Below the pieces are notes generated by a model. That model saw nothing but the letters and a program-made list of their open reading frames with translations. It made no database searches and was not told where the DNA came from. Below are positions 18,378 to 27,856 of a stretch of DNA of 64,000 nucleotides, piece by piece. The position numbers and the translations under genes were made by a program. Source of the DNA: Aureimonas psammosilenae (GTDB taxonomy: Bacteria > Pseudomonadota > Alphaproteobacteria > Rhizobiales > Rhizobiaceae); the NCBI RefSeq assembly GCF_009176975.1, contig NZ_WEZG01000002.1, positions 521,934 to 585,933 of the forward strand, read 5' to 3'. The stretch's first letter is position 1, and each line of letters begins with the position of its first letter.

Positions 18378-18683
18378 ATGGTGGCTCGTATCTTTCGCCC
18401 GGCCCGTACCGCGATGCAGTCCGGCCAGGCGCGGACGAAAGACTGGCGGCTTTCCTTCGAGCCCGAAGACAGCCTGCGCATCGAGCCGTTGATGGGCTAC
18501 ATGTCCTCCACGGACACGAAGTCGCAGATCGTGATGACCTTCGAAAGCCGGGAGCAGGCGGTGGATTTCGCCGAACGCCACGGTATTCCGTATCGCGTCG
18601 AAGAGCCGAAGGAAGCGTCGCGCTTGAAGGTGTCCTATTCCGACAACTTCAAATACGACCGCCGGCAGCCCTGGACGCATTGA
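18378..18683 (+). CDS. NDUFS4-like complex I accessory subunit (ETC complex I subunit)
   Basis: This 101-residue protein belongs to the NDUFS4/AQDQ family, an accessory subunit of NADH dehydrogenase at the peripheral arm. The family features visible are VARIFRPARTAMQSG, W-x-LSFEPE (DWRLSFEPEDSLRIEPLMGYMSSTD), the central SREQAVDFAERHGIPYRVEEP and the C-terminal NFKYDRRQPWTH. In Rhizobiales the gene is typically encoded away from the nuo operon next to a tRNA, as here between tRNA-Pro and tRNA-Arg. ATG 18378 follows GGAGATCCAAGGA. Confidence 0.9.
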   Translation: MVARIFRPARTAMQSGQARTKDWRLSFEPEDSLRIEPLMGYMSSTDTKSQIVMTFESREQAVDFAERHGIPYRVEEPKEASRLKVSYSDNFKYDRRQPWTH

Positions 18684-18729
18684 GGCGTCCTCATACCCCT
18701 TCAAGGCGGGTGCATAAGCCCGCGAGATC

Positions 18730-18805
18730 GGCCCCGTAGCTCAGAGGATAGAGCACCGGCCTTCTAAGCCGATGGTCGCAGGTTCGAATCCTGCCGGGGT
18801 CGCCA
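18730..18805 (+). tRNA. tRNA-Arg (anticodon TCT)
   Basis: The acceptor GGCCCCG pairs with CGGGGTC (one G-U pair). The anticodon loop CTTCTAA gives TCT. The T-arm GCAGGTTCGAATCCTGC is identical to that of the nearby tRNA-Pro. CCA is encoded (18803-18805). Confidence 0.95.
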
Positions 18806-18982
18806 AAAATTGCAACATCCGTAATGGGACGAAAGCCGCTGGTTCGCAAGGGTCGTGCCGGTTCTTCGCGATATGACGCCGGTCCGCCATCGCCCGCGCC
18901 TTCAAGGCGTCTTGGACCCGACGAACAGAGCTTCGAGCGTCATCCCTCCTGTCTGTCTCCCCGGCACTAAAATCGATACCCA

Positions 18983-19009
18983 AACGAAAACCGGCGCTTA
19001 CGGCGCCGG
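18983..19009 (-). terminator. Intrinsic terminator of the DUF2934 gene (minus strand)
   Basis: Read on the minus strand, CCGGCGC (19003-19009) pairs with GCGCCGG (18991-18997), followed by TTTTCGTTT. The stem is perfect and lies 28 bases past the stop of the DUF2934 gene. Confidence 0.8.
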
Positions 19010-19036
19010 CGAATCGTTGCAGTTATACGGGGTTTG

Positions 19037-19387
19037 TCAGGCAGCAACCCTAGTCACTTCCATCCGCTTATCCCTGGAATTCAAGACGATCGGCAGATCG
19101 ACGCGGGGGCATTCCGTTCCGAACAATTCGAACGAGAACGGTTCGGGCGCGTAGAGGGCTTGGCGCATGCGCTTGGCTTCCACGGGCTCGAAAGGGGCCG
19201 TCGTCTGCAACGTCAGTTCCACTGCTGCGGCGACCAATCCCGGAGCACCTGAGGTGACCTGCTCACCTTCCACTTCCTGCCGCGCCTTCGCCCAATGCTC
19301 ATGTTCGAGACCGATCGGTCGTCCCGCACGCTCCCAGATTTCGTAGGCTCGGTCACGAATTCGGGCGTCGTTGTCTATGAATGGCAT
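19037..19387 (-). CDS. DUF2934 domain protein
   Basis: This 116-residue protein has an N-terminal DUF2934 module (ARIRDRAYEIWERAGRPIGLEHEHWAKARQEV), a roughly 35-residue helical motif of unknown function common in Rhizobiales. The remainder (about residues 40-116) is unrecognised, with a possible strand-rich end VDLPIVLNSRDKRMEVTRVAA. ATG 19387 is chosen because the module begins directly after it. Upstream in-frame starts at 19405 and 19438 exist. It is followed by an intrinsic terminator at 18983-19009. Confidence 0.75.
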   Translation of the reverse strand: MPFIDNDARIRDRAYEIWERAGRPIGLEHEHWAKARQEVEGEQVTSGAPGLVAAAVELTLQTTAPFEPVEAKRMRQALYAPEPFSFELFGTECPRVDLPIVLNSRDKRMEVTRVAA

Positions 19388-19460
19388 GGCTGAACCTCCG
19401 CGCATCGGAACTCGCGAAAGCTGCGCCGGTTCCGCCAATGATGAAAAGAATATTACATCT

Positions 19461-20654
19461 CTAGAGACCTGCCGCCGCGAAGCCCATCCGAAGGTCGTTT
19501 TGCAGGTCCTCGTAGTCTTCCAAACCGATCTGGAGGCGAATCACGATGCCTGCTTCCGGTTTCTTGGCGTAGATTCGATCGGACAGGTCGACCATCAGGA
19601 TGAGGCTCTCGAACCCGCCCCAGGAATAGCCGAGACCGAAAATCTTCAACGCTTCGATGAATCGACTGCCGGCCGCTTCGTCTGCGCGAAGAACGAAGGA
19701 GAACAAGCCGCTCGCCCCGTCGAACTGTGATTTCCAGAGTTCATGGCCTTTGAAGGACGGCAGGGCGGGATGCAGGACTTCGGCGACGCTCGGCTGGCTT
19801 TCAAGCCATTGCGCCAGCCGCATGGCGGTGTCGCCGTGCCGTGCCAAGCGGACGCCCATCGTCCTCAAGCCCCTCAGGACAAGATAGGTGTCGTCCGGCG
19901 CGGCGTTGACGCCGATGATCATCTGGTTCTCGCGAAGTCGTGCATAGGTCGAGGAATTGGCCGAAACGCTGCCGAGCATCACGTCCGAATGTCCGCCCGG
20001 ATACTTGGTCAAGGCATGGATCGAGAGGTCCACGCCATGCTCGATCGGCCGGAAGAAGAGCGGCGTCGCCCAGGTGTTGTCCAGCATGGACACGGCGCCG
20101 CCGTCTCGCGCGATCTTCGCGACGCGAGCCACGTCGATCATCTCGAACGTGTTCGATCCCGGCGCTTCCAGGAAGACGACCTTCGTTTCCGGGCGCATCA
20201 ACCGAGCAATGTCGTTCGCCTCGTGTGGGTCGAAATAGGTGACATCGACGCCCATGCGGCGCAGCACCTTGTCCGCGAAGCGGCGGGTCGGCCCGTAGAC
20301 CGAATCCACGATCAGGCAGTGATCCCCGGCGGAAAGAAAGGCGAGGAGGGGTACGGTGACCGCCGCAAGGCCGGACGGAAGGAGGATCGTCCCGGCCGCT
20401 CCCTCCAACTCGGTCAATGCCGCTTCGAGAGCATCCGTCGTCGGCGTGCCCCACAACGCATAGCGATACTTCTGCGAATGCGCCTTCATGGTCGCCACGT
20501 CCGGATAAAGCACGGTCGAGGCGTGGACCACTGGCGGGTTCACGAAACCATGATACTCGGCCGGGTCGAACCCGCTATGCGCCAGACGTGTGTTGAGACC
20601 TGCCTTGCGGCCACCGGAAGCTGGATCGTCCTGCAATTCTCGTACTTTCATCAT
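19461..20654 (-). CDS. metC: Cystathionine beta-lyase (Cys/Met metabolism PLP enzyme)
   Basis: This 397-residue fold-type I PLP enzyme cleaves cystathionine to homocysteine, pyruvate and ammonia. Signature features are YALWGTPTTDALEAALTELEG near residue 65, LPSGLAAV near 92, SVYGPTRRFADKVL near 118, and the PLP-lysine segment DLSIHALTKYPGGHSDV (Lys near residue 210). The C-terminal domain contains GYSWGGFESLI, typical of MetC rather than MetB or MetZ. It is divergent from the amino-acid transporter operon, and the 155-base gap between them holds both promoters. The product assignment within the Cys/Met family is by similarity. Confidence 0.9.
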   Translation of the reverse strand: MMKVRELQDDPASGGRKAGLNTRLAHSGFDPAEYHGFVNPPVVHASTVLYPDVATMKAHSQKYRYALWGTPTTDALEAALTELEGAAGTILLPSGLAAVTVPLLAFLSAGDHCLIVDSVYGPTRRFADKVLRRMGVDVTYFDPHEANDIARLMRPETKVVFLEAPGSNTFEMIDVARVAKIARDGGAVSMLDNTWATPLFFRPIEHGVDLSIHALTKYPGGHSDVMLGSVSANSSTYARLRENQMIIGVNAAPDDTYLVLRGLRTMGVRLARHGDTAMRLAQWLESQPSVAEVLHPALPSFKGHELWKSQFDGASGLFSFVLRADEAAGSRFIEALKIFGLGYSWGGFESLILMVDLSDRIYAKKPEAGIVIRLQIGLEDYEDLQNDLRMGFAAAGL

Positions 20655-20809
20655 GGAAGGAGAAACTTTTCCTGGCCATCGGAAGGCAGAGGAAAAAATT
20701 GCGCCAGCTTCTTGACCTGCTGAATTTTATGGCATGAATTCGGGTCAAGGCAACCGACAGTTCGTGCGACGAACGGGTTGCCTTTCGGCGATCCCGATTT
20801 CGGAGGCAA

Positions 20810-21838
20810 ATGCGAATGAAGACCAAATCCCTGGTGGCCGCTGCGCTGGGCTTCTCCGTTGTCGCAATCGCGGCCAGCGGCGCGTCGGCCGCCACGCTCG
20901 ATGACGTCAAGTCGCGGGGCACCGTGCGTTGCGGCGTCAACACCGGACTGCCTGGCTTCGCCTCCCAGAACGACCAGGGTCAGTGGCAGGGCCTCGACGT
21001 CGATTATTGCAAGGCGGTTGCCGCCGCCGTGTTCGGCGATGTGACGAAGGTGCAATACGTGCCTTTGTCGGCGGTTCAGCGCTTTCCCGCGCTTCAGAAC
21101 GGCGAGATCGACCTTCTCGCCCGCAACACGACCTGGACGCTGAGCCGCGACACCGCCCTCGGGCTCGATTTCGCCGGCGTCAACTACTACGACGGCCAGG
21201 GCTTCATGGTGAAGAAGGAGCTGAACGTCACGTCCGCGCTCCAGCTTTCCGGCGCCACCGTCTGCGTTCAAAGCGGCACCACGACCGAACTGAACCTCGC
21301 GGACTATTTCCGCGCCAACAACATGCAGTTCAACCCCGTCGTCATTGAAGCGCAGAACGACGTCAACGCCGCCTATGACAGCGGGCGCTGCGACGTCCTA
21401 ACCACCGACCAGTCGGGCCTCTACGCTTCGCGTCTCGAACTCGGCAAACCGGACGACAATGTCGTTCTGCCCGAAATCATTTCGAAGGAGCCGCTGGCCC
21501 CCGCCGTTCGCCAGGGCGACTCGCAATGGTTCGACATCGTGAAGTGGACCCATTTCGCGCTCCTGAACGCCGAGGAACTCGGCATCACGCAGGCGAACGT
21601 CCAGGAGATGACAAAGTCGCCGAACCCGGAAATCCAGCGCATGCTCGGCGTCGGCTCGACCTTCGGCCAGGACATGGGGCTGACCAACGACTGGGTCGTG
21701 AAGATCATCTCGGGCGTCGGCAACTACAGCGAAGTCTTCGAGCGTAACATCGGCGCGGCAACCCCGCTCGGTATCGCCCGCGGCCAGAATGCCCTATGGA
21801 CGAAGGGTGGCCTGCAATACGCGCCGCCGATCCGCTGA
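20810..21838 (+). CDS. aapJ: General L-amino acid ABC transporter substrate-binding protein AapJ
   Basis: This 342-residue periplasmic binding protein is the first gene of an aapJQMP operon, the broad-specificity amino-acid uptake system of rhizobia. A signal peptide runs to about residue 28 (AALGFSVVAIAASGASAA). The mature start TLDDVKSRGTVRCGVNTGLPGFAS and later FAGVNYYDGQGFMVKKEL, CVQSGTTTELNLADYF and RCDVLTTDQSGLYASR are typical of AapJ/BztA. ATG 20810 follows GGAGGCAA closely. ATG 20816, two codons later, has better spacing from GGAGG. Confidence 0.95.
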   Translation: MRMKTKSLVAAALGFSVVAIAASGASAATLDDVKSRGTVRCGVNTGLPGFASQNDQGQWQGLDVDYCKAVAAAVFGDVTKVQYVPLSAVQRFPALQNGEIDLLARNTTWTLSRDTALGLDFAGVNYYDGQGFMVKKELNVTSALQLSGATVCVQSGTTTELNLADYFRANNMQFNPVVIEAQNDVNAAYDSGRCDVLTTDQSGLYASRLELGKPDDNVVLPEIISKEPLAPAVRQGDSQWFDIVKWTHFALLNAEELGITQANVQEMTKSPNPEIQRMLGVGSTFGQDMGLTNDWVVKIISGVGNYSEVFERNIGAATPLGIARGQNALWTKGGLQYAPPIR

Positions 21839-21938
21839 TCCCACAAAAATCGGGGGGTCCGGCCGCCGGGCTCTCCATTGCCGTTGCCGCGCAAAACCCT
21901 TTCCGGCCATCTGAATCGACCAAAGGAGCGCCCGCAAA

Positions 21939-23129
21939 ATGACGGCCAATACCGGTTCCTTGACCCGAGGAGCCTCCAGAACCGCCTGGTTCAGGAATCC
22001 CGACATTCGCGGAATCGTCGTTCAGGTCGTGCTTGTTCTCGCCTTGGCTGCGCTCGGCTGGTGGGTCGTCCACAACACCGCCGAAAACCTGCGGCAAGCC
22101 AAGATCGCTTCAGGCTTCGGTTTTCTCCAAACGCGCGCGGGCTTCGACATCGCGCAGAAGCCGGTGCCCTTCACGCCCGATGACAGCTATGGCCGGGCCA
22201 TTGTCGTCGGCATCGCCAACACGCTCATCATCGCGGTCAGCGGCATCGTCATGGCGACGATCCTCGGTTTCATCGTCGGCATCGGGCGTTTGTCGCAGAA
22301 CTTCCTGATTCGCGGTCTCTCGACCGTCTATGTCGAGATCTTCCGCAACATCCCGCCGCTGCTGGTCATCATCTTCTGGTACAACGGCGTCCTGTCGGTT
22401 CTTTCCGGTCCGCGAAACCTCACGCCGTCGCCCATCGGCGTCTACCTGACCAATCGCGGGCTGCAGATGCCCTCGATCGTGTTCGATCCGGCCGCCTGGA
22501 CCACGGGAGCCGCGCTTCTGATCGGCATCTTCGCGACGATGGCCCTGTCGCGCGCCAACAAGCGGCACCAGATGAAGACCGGGCAGCGACGGGCGCTGCT
22601 TCTTCCCGCGCTCGGCCTCATCATCGGCCTTCCGCTCGTGACCTTCCTCGTTACCGGCCTGCCGGCCGCCGTCGAAATGCCGGCCGCGACGCGCTTCAAT
22701 CTCGTCGGCGGGCTTCAGGTGAAGCCTGAATTCCTCGCCATGTTCCTGGCCCTGTCGATCTATACTGGCGCCTTCATCGCCGAGATCGTGCGGGCCGGCA
22801 TTATGTCCGTGTCGCGCGGCCAGACGGAAGCGGCCGCCGCGCTCGGCCTCCGGCGCAGCCAGCTTCTTCGGCTGGTGATCGTGCCGCAGGCTTTCCGCGT
22901 GATCATCCCGCCGCTGACGAGCCAATATCTCAATCTGACCAAGAATTCCTCGCTCGGCCTCGCGGTCGGCTATCCCGAGCTGTTCTCCATCGGCTCCACC
23001 GTTCTGAACCAGTCCGGCCAGTCGGTGGAGGCGATCGTGATCGCGATGTGCGTTTATCTCGTGATCAGTCTCGTGACGTCGCTCGCGATGAATGCCTTCA
23101 ATGCCCGCATGGCATTGAAAGAGCGCTGA
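21939..23129 (+). CDS. aapQ: General L-amino acid ABC transporter permease AapQ
   Basis: This 396-residue inner-membrane permease is of the His/Glu/Gln/Arg family. The N-terminal TM (VVLVLALAALGWWVVHNTAENL) is followed by a periplasmic stretch typical of AapQ/BztB. Permease helices come next, and the EAA loop lies near residue 305 (EAAAALGLRRSQLLRLVIVPQAFRVIIPP). It lies 100 bases after aapJ and 12 bases before aapM. Confidence 0.95.
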   Translation: MTANTGSLTRGASRTAWFRNPDIRGIVVQVVLVLALAALGWWVVHNTAENLRQAKIASGFGFLQTRAGFDIAQKPVPFTPDDSYGRAIVVGIANTLIIAVSGIVMATILGFIVGIGRLSQNFLIRGLSTVYVEIFRNIPPLLVIIFWYNGVLSVLSGPRNLTPSPIGVYLTNRGLQMPSIVFDPAAWTTGAALLIGIFATMALSRANKRHQMKTGQRRALLLPALGLIIGLPLVTFLVTGLPAAVEMPAATRFNLVGGLQVKPEFLAMFLALSIYTGAFIAEIVRAGIMSVSRGQTEAAAALGLRRSQLLRLVIVPQAFRVIIPPLTSQYLNLTKNSSLGLAVGYPELFSIGSTVLNQSGQSVEAIVIAMCVYLVISLVTSLAMNAFNARMALKER

Positions 23130-23141
23130 CAGGAGCCGGTG

Positions 23142-24641
23142 ATGGAAGAACAAGTCGCTGGCTATGTCGCCGACCAACCGAAACTGCCGCTGCCGCCGCC
23201 CGCGACGGAAGTGGGTTTCCCCGCGCGCCTAAAGCGCAACCTCTTCGCGACGCCTTTCGATAGCGTTCTGACGCTCGCCTCGGGTCTGCTCGTGGCCTGG
23301 ATCGTATGGCGGCTTTTCGATTGGGCCATCCTCCATGCCACCTTCGTCGGCGCGGACCGCACGGCCTGCCTTCCCGCTGAGGGCACGGAGGCGGGAGCCT
23401 GCTGGGCCTTCGTGAAGGCGCGTTTCGCGCAGTTCATGTATGGCCAATATCCGGTCGACGAGCGCTGGCGCATCGATTTGGCCGGCATCTTCCTCGTGGT
23501 GCTGGGTGCCGCCCTCGCCATCCCGAAGGCGCCTTTCAAGCGGTTGAACGCGCTTCTTCTGTTCGCGGTGTTTCCCTTCGTCGCGCTGGTGCTCTTGACG
23601 GGCGGGCGCTTCGTCCTGTCCGGGCCGGTGATCGCGCTTCTGTTCGCCATCGCCGCAGCCGCCACCCTGTTCGTGGCGAGCGGTCGTATCGGCTTTCGCT
23701 GGCATGCGCCGCTCATCCAGGCGGCGAGCGGCCTCACGGTCTTCTCCTTCGCGGCCTATCTCGCGTCGGCCATGCTGGACTTCGACCGGGTCCTGTTTCT
23801 GAACCAGCGCTTCGACAGCGCCAGCGTCGTGGGATTCTTGGCGGCTCTCGGTGCGATCGTGCTGACGATCGCCGGGGCCTTCGCCAATCCGGAAACGCGA
23901 AGCCGCGCGCCGAGCTTGGTCGTCCCGCTCATCGTCCTTCTCGTGCTGATCTCGTTCCTGACGGCCGATCTCGGCTTGGAGCCCGTTCGCACGAACTTCT
24001 GGGGCGGGCTGATGCTGACCCTGGTGGTGGCGCTGACCGGCATTGCCGCCTCCCTGCCACTGGGTATTCTGCTCGCGCTCGGCCGGCGCTCCAAGATGCC
24101 GGCGGTGAAACTTCTCTCCATCATCTTCATCGAGTTCTGGCGCGGCGTTCCGCTGATCACCGTTCTCTTCATGGCGCAGTTCATGCTGCCGCTGTTTCTG
24201 CCGAGCGGCGTGACGATCGACCAGCTCTTGCGCGCGCTCGTCGGCATCTCGCTGTTTTCCGCCGCCTATATGGCGGAGGTGGTGCGCGGCGGGCTGCAGG
24301 CCATTCCGAAGGGTCAGTACGAGGGCGCCGATTCGCTCGGTCTCGGTTACTGGCAGAAGATGCGGATGATCATCCTGCCGCAGGCGTTGAAACTGGTAAT
24401 CCCCGGCATCGTCAACACCTTCATCGGTTTGTTCAAGGATACCAGCCTTGTTTCCATCATCGGCCTTGCCGACTTCCTCGGCACGGTGCGTCGCGGCTTC
24501 TCCGATCCGACTTGGATCACCGAGCAGACCCCGGCGTCGGGTCTCGTTTTCGCCGCCCTGCTTTATTGGGCCTTCTGCTTCTCGATGTCCCGCTATTCCA
24601 TCTTCATGGAGCGGCGGCTCGACACCGGGCACAAACGCTAG
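23142..24641 (+). CDS. aapM: General L-amino acid ABC transporter permease AapM
   Basis: This 499-residue second permease is longer than AapQ through extra N-terminal helices (about residues 35-230), as is usual for AapM/BztC. The C-terminal permease domain carries the EAA loop with [30 protein letters not shown] and ends [28 protein letters not shown] 23142 is preferred over the adjacent GTG 23139. AGGAG lies 6 bases upstream of ATG 23142. The ATP-binding gene starts 10 bases after its stop. Confidence 0.95.
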   Translation: MEEQVAGYVADQPKLPLPPPATEVGFPARLKRNLFATPFDSVLTLASGLLVAWIVWRLFDWAILHATFVGADRTACLPAEGTEAGACWAFVKARFAQFMYGQYPVDERWRIDLAGIFLVVLGAALAIPKAPFKRLNALLLFAVFPFVALVLLTGGRFVLSGPVIALLFAIAAAATLFVASGRIGFRWHAPLIQAASGLTVFSFAAYLASAMLDFDRVLFLNQRFDSASVVGFLAALGAIVLTIAGAFANPETRSRAPSLVVPLIVLLVLISFLTADLGLEPVRTNFWGGLMLTLVVALTGIAASLPLGILLALGRRSKMPAVKLLSIIFIEFWRGVPLITVLFMAQFMLPLFLPSGVTIDQLLRALVGISLFSAAYMAEVVRGGLQAIPKGQYEGADSLGLGYWQKMRMIILPQALKLVIPGIVNTFIGLFKDTSLVSIIGLADFLGTVRRGFSDPTWITEQTPASGLVFAALLYWAFCFSMSRYSIFMERRLDTGHKR

Positions 24642-24651
24642 GAACACGCTC

Positions 24652-25458
24652 ATGTCGCTCGAAACCAATATCGCGGCACCGGCCGCACCGGTCGCCGGCA
24701 ACAAGCTGCCCCGCACCATTTCCTCGGAAACGGCGGTGGAGCTTGTCGACGTGAACAAGTGGTACGGCGAGTTCCACGTGCTTCGCGACGTCAATCTTCG
24801 CGTTCGGCGCGGGGAGCGCATCGTGGTGTGCGGGCCCTCCGGCTCCGGCAAGTCCACGATGATCCGCTGCATCAACCGCCTGGAAGAGCATCAGAAGGGC
24901 CAGATCGTCGTCGACGGCATCGAACTCACCAACGATCTGAAGAAGATCGACGAGGTGCGGCGCGAGGTCGGGATGGTGTTCCAGCACTTCAACCTGTTCC
25001 CGCATCTGACGATTCTGGAGAACTGCACGCTCGCGCCGATCTGGGTGCGCAAGATGCCGAAGGCCAAGGCGGAGGAGGTTGCGATGCACTTCCTGAAGCG
25101 GGTGCGCATCCCAGAGCAGGCGAACAAGTATCCCGGCCAGTTGTCGGGCGGCCAGCAGCAGCGCGTCGCCATTGCCCGTTCGCTCTGCATGAACCCGAAG
25201 GTGATGCTCTTCGATGAGCCGACCTCGGCGCTCGATCCCGAGATGATCAAGGAAGTTCTGGATGTCATGGTCGGGCTCGCCGACGAGGGCATGACCATGA
25301 TCTGCGTGACGCACGAAATGGCGTTCGCCCGTCAGGTGGCGGATCGCGTCATCTTCATGGATGCCGGGCAGATCGTGGAGCAGAACGAGCCGGAAACCTT
25401 CTTCCGCAACCCGCAGCACGAGCGCACCAAGCTTTTCCTGTCCCAGATCCTACACTGA
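24652..25458 (+). CDS. aapP: General L-amino acid ABC transporter ATP-binding protein AapP
   Basis: This 268-residue ABC ATPase energises AapQM. Walker A reads [20 protein letters not shown] (start near residue 62), the signature [15 protein letters not shown] is near 165, and Walker [16 protein letters not shown] is near 183, followed by the switch His in VTHEM. The N-terminal 25 residues before [17 protein letters not shown] are an extension typical of AapP. ATG 24652 is supported by this alignment. A frame open further upstream to 24448 overlaps aapM and was rejected. The operon ends with a strong terminator. Confidence 0.96.
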   Translation: MSLETNIAAPAAPVAGNKLPRTISSETAVELVDVNKWYGEFHVLRDVNLRVRRGERIVVCGPSGSGKSTMIRCINRLEEHQKGQIVVDGIELTNDLKKIDEVRREVGMVFQHFNLFPHLTILENCTLAPIWVRKMPKAKAEEVAMHFLKRVRIPEQANKYPGQLSGGQQQRVAIARSLCMNPKVMLFDEPTSALDPEMIKEVLDVMVGLADEGMTMICVTHEMAFARQVADRVIFMDAGQIVEQNEPETFFRNPQHERTKLFLSQILH

Positions 25459-25483
25459 TCCGACGACAGACTGCATGGCATGG

Positions 25484-25515
25484 GCCGGCGGCGCGCGAAG
25501 CGCCGCCGGCTTTTT
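25484..25515 (+). terminator. Intrinsic terminator of the aapJQMP operon
   Basis: GCCGGCGGCGC (25484-25494) pairs perfectly with GCGCCGCCGGC (25500-25510) around GCGAA, followed by TTTTT. It also separates the operon from the convergent OmpA gene. Confidence 0.93.
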
Positions 25516-25518
25516 CCG

Positions 25519-27729
25519 TTATCGGCTCGACGTCGCGACGGGCTTCACGAGAGCCGTGATGCGCCGCACCGTCACGCGGCGGTTCTCGCGGTTCTCGGCT
25601 TGCGTGTTCACCTTCAACTCCTGCTCGCCGTAGCCTTGCGTGACGAGGTTTTCCGCCGGCACGTCGAAATACTGGCTGAGAGCCGCCGCCACCGCTTCGG
25701 CGCGCTTGTCGGACAGGACGAGGTTGGCCTCGTTGCTGCCGACGGCATCGGTATGGCCTTCGATCAGGAAGCTCTCGCCCGGATCGGTGTCGACGATGCG
25801 CTTGATCGCTTCGGCCAGATCCTGAAGCTTGGCGACTTGGCTTTGCGCAATGCTGGCGGAAGCGAAGTCGAAGTTCACCGTCGCCAGATCGATGCGCCGC
25901 ACCTTGTCGCGGATGCGGTTGGAGCGGCGCACTTCGTCCACCGAATAAATGCGCTCCACGGTTTCCACCGGCGGGGCGACCAGCGTGTCGTAGTACAAGC
26001 GCTCGTCCGGTTCCGCGACGTCGACCACGTAGCGATCCTCGGGGATGTCGAGGCGGATCGGCGGCAGGTCGCGGCCCGGATCGTCGTAGTAATCAGGCCG
26101 CTGCTGGTCCTCCGAATAGGGATCGAAGAAGAGAACGGTCTCCCGTCCGTCCGGCGTGATGCGCGAGCGCCGAACCACATCGCCGTAGCGATTGGTGACG
26201 GTGACGATCTCGACGCCGTTCGGCCGAACGATGGTTTCGCGCGTGCGCCCGCTGGATAGCCGCTCGCTGTAGCGTTCGGTGGCATCGACGCCGAGACGAT
26301 CGTCGTCGTTGGAGCGGATGAAGTAGCCCGCTGCCGCGCCCGCGACAGCGCCTGCCACGGCTGCCGCGCCCAGCGAAAGGATCTGCCGGTCGCCGTCGCG
26401 TTTCACCACCCGAGCGTCGGGCGGCAAGTCGTAGCGGGGCGCTTCGCGGATGCGCTCACCCTGTTCCTGGGTGATCGGCCGCACCTCGACGGGCTGTTGA
26501 AGTGTTTGAACCCGCGCGTCGCTTTGGTTGATCTGTCCGGGCTGCACGGGCGCGTTCTGGATGGCCGCCGGCACCGGCTGCGGTCGCAGGCTTTCCGCCG
26601 GCGGCGGAGGAGCGGGGGGAGCCGACGCGCTTCCACCGGCCGGAGCGCCGGCCGGCGGTGCCGGGGGAACGGGAGCGGCAGGCGCCGCCGGAGCGCCGGG
26701 GGCCGGTGTCTGACCCGGTACGCTTGGGGCCGCAGCGGCTGGCGGTGCCGGTGGCTGGGCGCCCGGTGCGGTCGGCGGTAGAGGCGCGGTAGCGGGCGGA
26801 GCGGCCGGAGCGGGTGCTGCGCCGGCCGGTGGTGCTGGCGGGGCTGGCGGAACGGCGGTCGAAGCGTCCGGTGCGCCGGGAGGCGTCGTTGGGCTCGGCT
26901 CCGTCGGGGCCTGCGCGGGTTGGTGAGGTTGAGCGGGAACTTCGCCGCTGGGCGGGGCTGGCGGCTGGCTCTGCGCGGGCTGGCTCGCATCCGGTGTCGC
27001 CGGCGTCGCGCGACCGGCCGGTGCGGCGCCGGGGGCAGGCGGAGCTGGACGCTCGGCCGGTTGTTCGGGGGCGTCGCTGCCGCGGGGCGGGCGGGGGCGC
27101 TCGCCGGCAGGCGGCGTTTCCGGCTCTGCCGAAGGCGCGGCTTCCGACGCTGGTGCCGGCTCGCCGCGACGCGGGCGCGGCGGGGGCGCTTCGCCTTCGC
27201 TCGGGCGGCCCGGTTCGTCGGTCGCGCCTGCGGGACGCTCGGCCCCGTTTCGCCGCTGGCGTTCGGTGCCTGCCGGCGCTTCGCTTGGTTCAGCCGCATC
27301 CGGCGCCTCGGCTTCCGCAGGGCGCTGGCGCTCGCGCCGGTTGGCGGGCGGAGCGGGCGGTGCTGTTTCGGCAGGCTCGGCGCGTGGGGCTGGTTCCTCG
27401 GCAGGGGCCTCTGCCCGCGGTTCCGGCCGCGCTTCTTCGGCAGGAGGCGCTTCGCGGGCCGGGCGGCGCTGCTGCGGTTCGCCTTCCGGCGCTGCTGGCT
27501 CTTCAGACTGCCGGCGAGGGCGTTCCGGCTGGCCGGGAGCTTCGCCTGCATCCGGCCGCTCGGCGGCGGGCGGTGGACCGCCTTCCGGCAATGGTTCGGC
27601 CGGTTCGGCCTGCGCAAAACGAAGCGGTTGCTGGCCGCCCGCGACGGCCGAAGGCAGTCCGGCGAGCGTTGTCGAAGCGGCAAGCGCCGCGGTCAGCAGA
27701 AGCCTCCCCGACTTCATGAGATTGGCCAT
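25519..27729 (-). CDS. OmpA-family outer-membrane/peptidoglycan protein with a long Pro/Ala-rich region
   Basis: This is a 736-residue exported protein. The signal peptide (LLLTAALAASTTLAGLPSAVAG) is followed by some 360 residues of Pro/Ala/Glu-rich low-complexity sequence (about 40-400). This region is probably extended and could span the periplasm. A glycine-zipper-like hydrophobic segment AAAVAGAVAGAAAGYFI lies near residue 455. The C-terminal OmpA domain (about 620-730) includes LIEGHTDAVGSNEANLVLSDKRAEAVAAAL and VTQGYGEQELKVNTQAENRENRRVTVR, which hold the peptidoglycan-binding Asp and Arg. The start could be Met1 or Met5 (MKSGRLLL). The low-complexity region causes long false frames on the other strand. 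Confidence 0.85.
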   Translation of the reverse strand: MANLMKSGRLLLTAALAASTTLAGLPSAVAGGQQPLRFAQAEPAEPLPEGGPPPAAERPDAGEAPGQPERPRRQSEEPAAPEGEPQQRRPAREAPPAEEARPEPRAEAPAEEPAPRAEPAETAPPAPPANRRERQRPAEAEAPDAAEPSEAPAGTERQRRNGAERPAGATDEPGRPSEGEAPPPRPRRGEPAPASEAAPSAEPETPPAGERPRPPRGSDAPEQPAERPAPPAPGAAPAGRATPATPDASQPAQSQPPAPPSGEVPAQPHQPAQAPTEPSPTTPPGAPDASTAVPPAPPAPPAGAAPAPAAPPATAPLPPTAPGAQPPAPPAAAAPSVPGQTPAPGAPAAPAAPVPPAPPAGAPAGGSASAPPAPPPPAESLRPQPVPAAIQNAPVQPGQINQSDARVQTLQQPVEVRPITQEQGERIREAPRYDLPPDARVVKRDGDRQILSLGAAAVAGAVAGAAAGYFIRSNDDDRLGVDATERYSERLSSGRTRETIVRPNGVEIVTVTNRYGDVVRRSRITPDGRETVLFFDPYSEDQQRPDYYDDPGRDLPPIRLDIPEDRYVVDVAEPDERLYYDTLVAPPVETVERIYSVDEVRRSNRIRDKVRRIDLATVNFDFASASIAQSQVAKLQDLAEAIKRIVDTDPGESFLIEGHTDAVGSNEANLVLSDKRAEAVAAALSQYFDVPAENLVTQGYGEQELKVNTQAENRENRRVTVRRITALVKPVATSSR

Positions 27730-27856
27730 ACGAACACCTGTTCCTGAAAGCAGTCCCTTGCCTCACGACCGGCGATCGAGCCGTGCCGTTGCTCGCGAGA
27801 TAGGCATGTTCGGCGCGGGAGAAAGGCCGACATGCCAAAACGAGGGGTAAGTCCGT

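Noticed and set aside
26403..27683. Long frames on both strands within the OmpA gene
   Set aside because: They arise from the Pro/Ala-rich low-complexity region; only the frame with signal peptide and OmpA domain makes sense.
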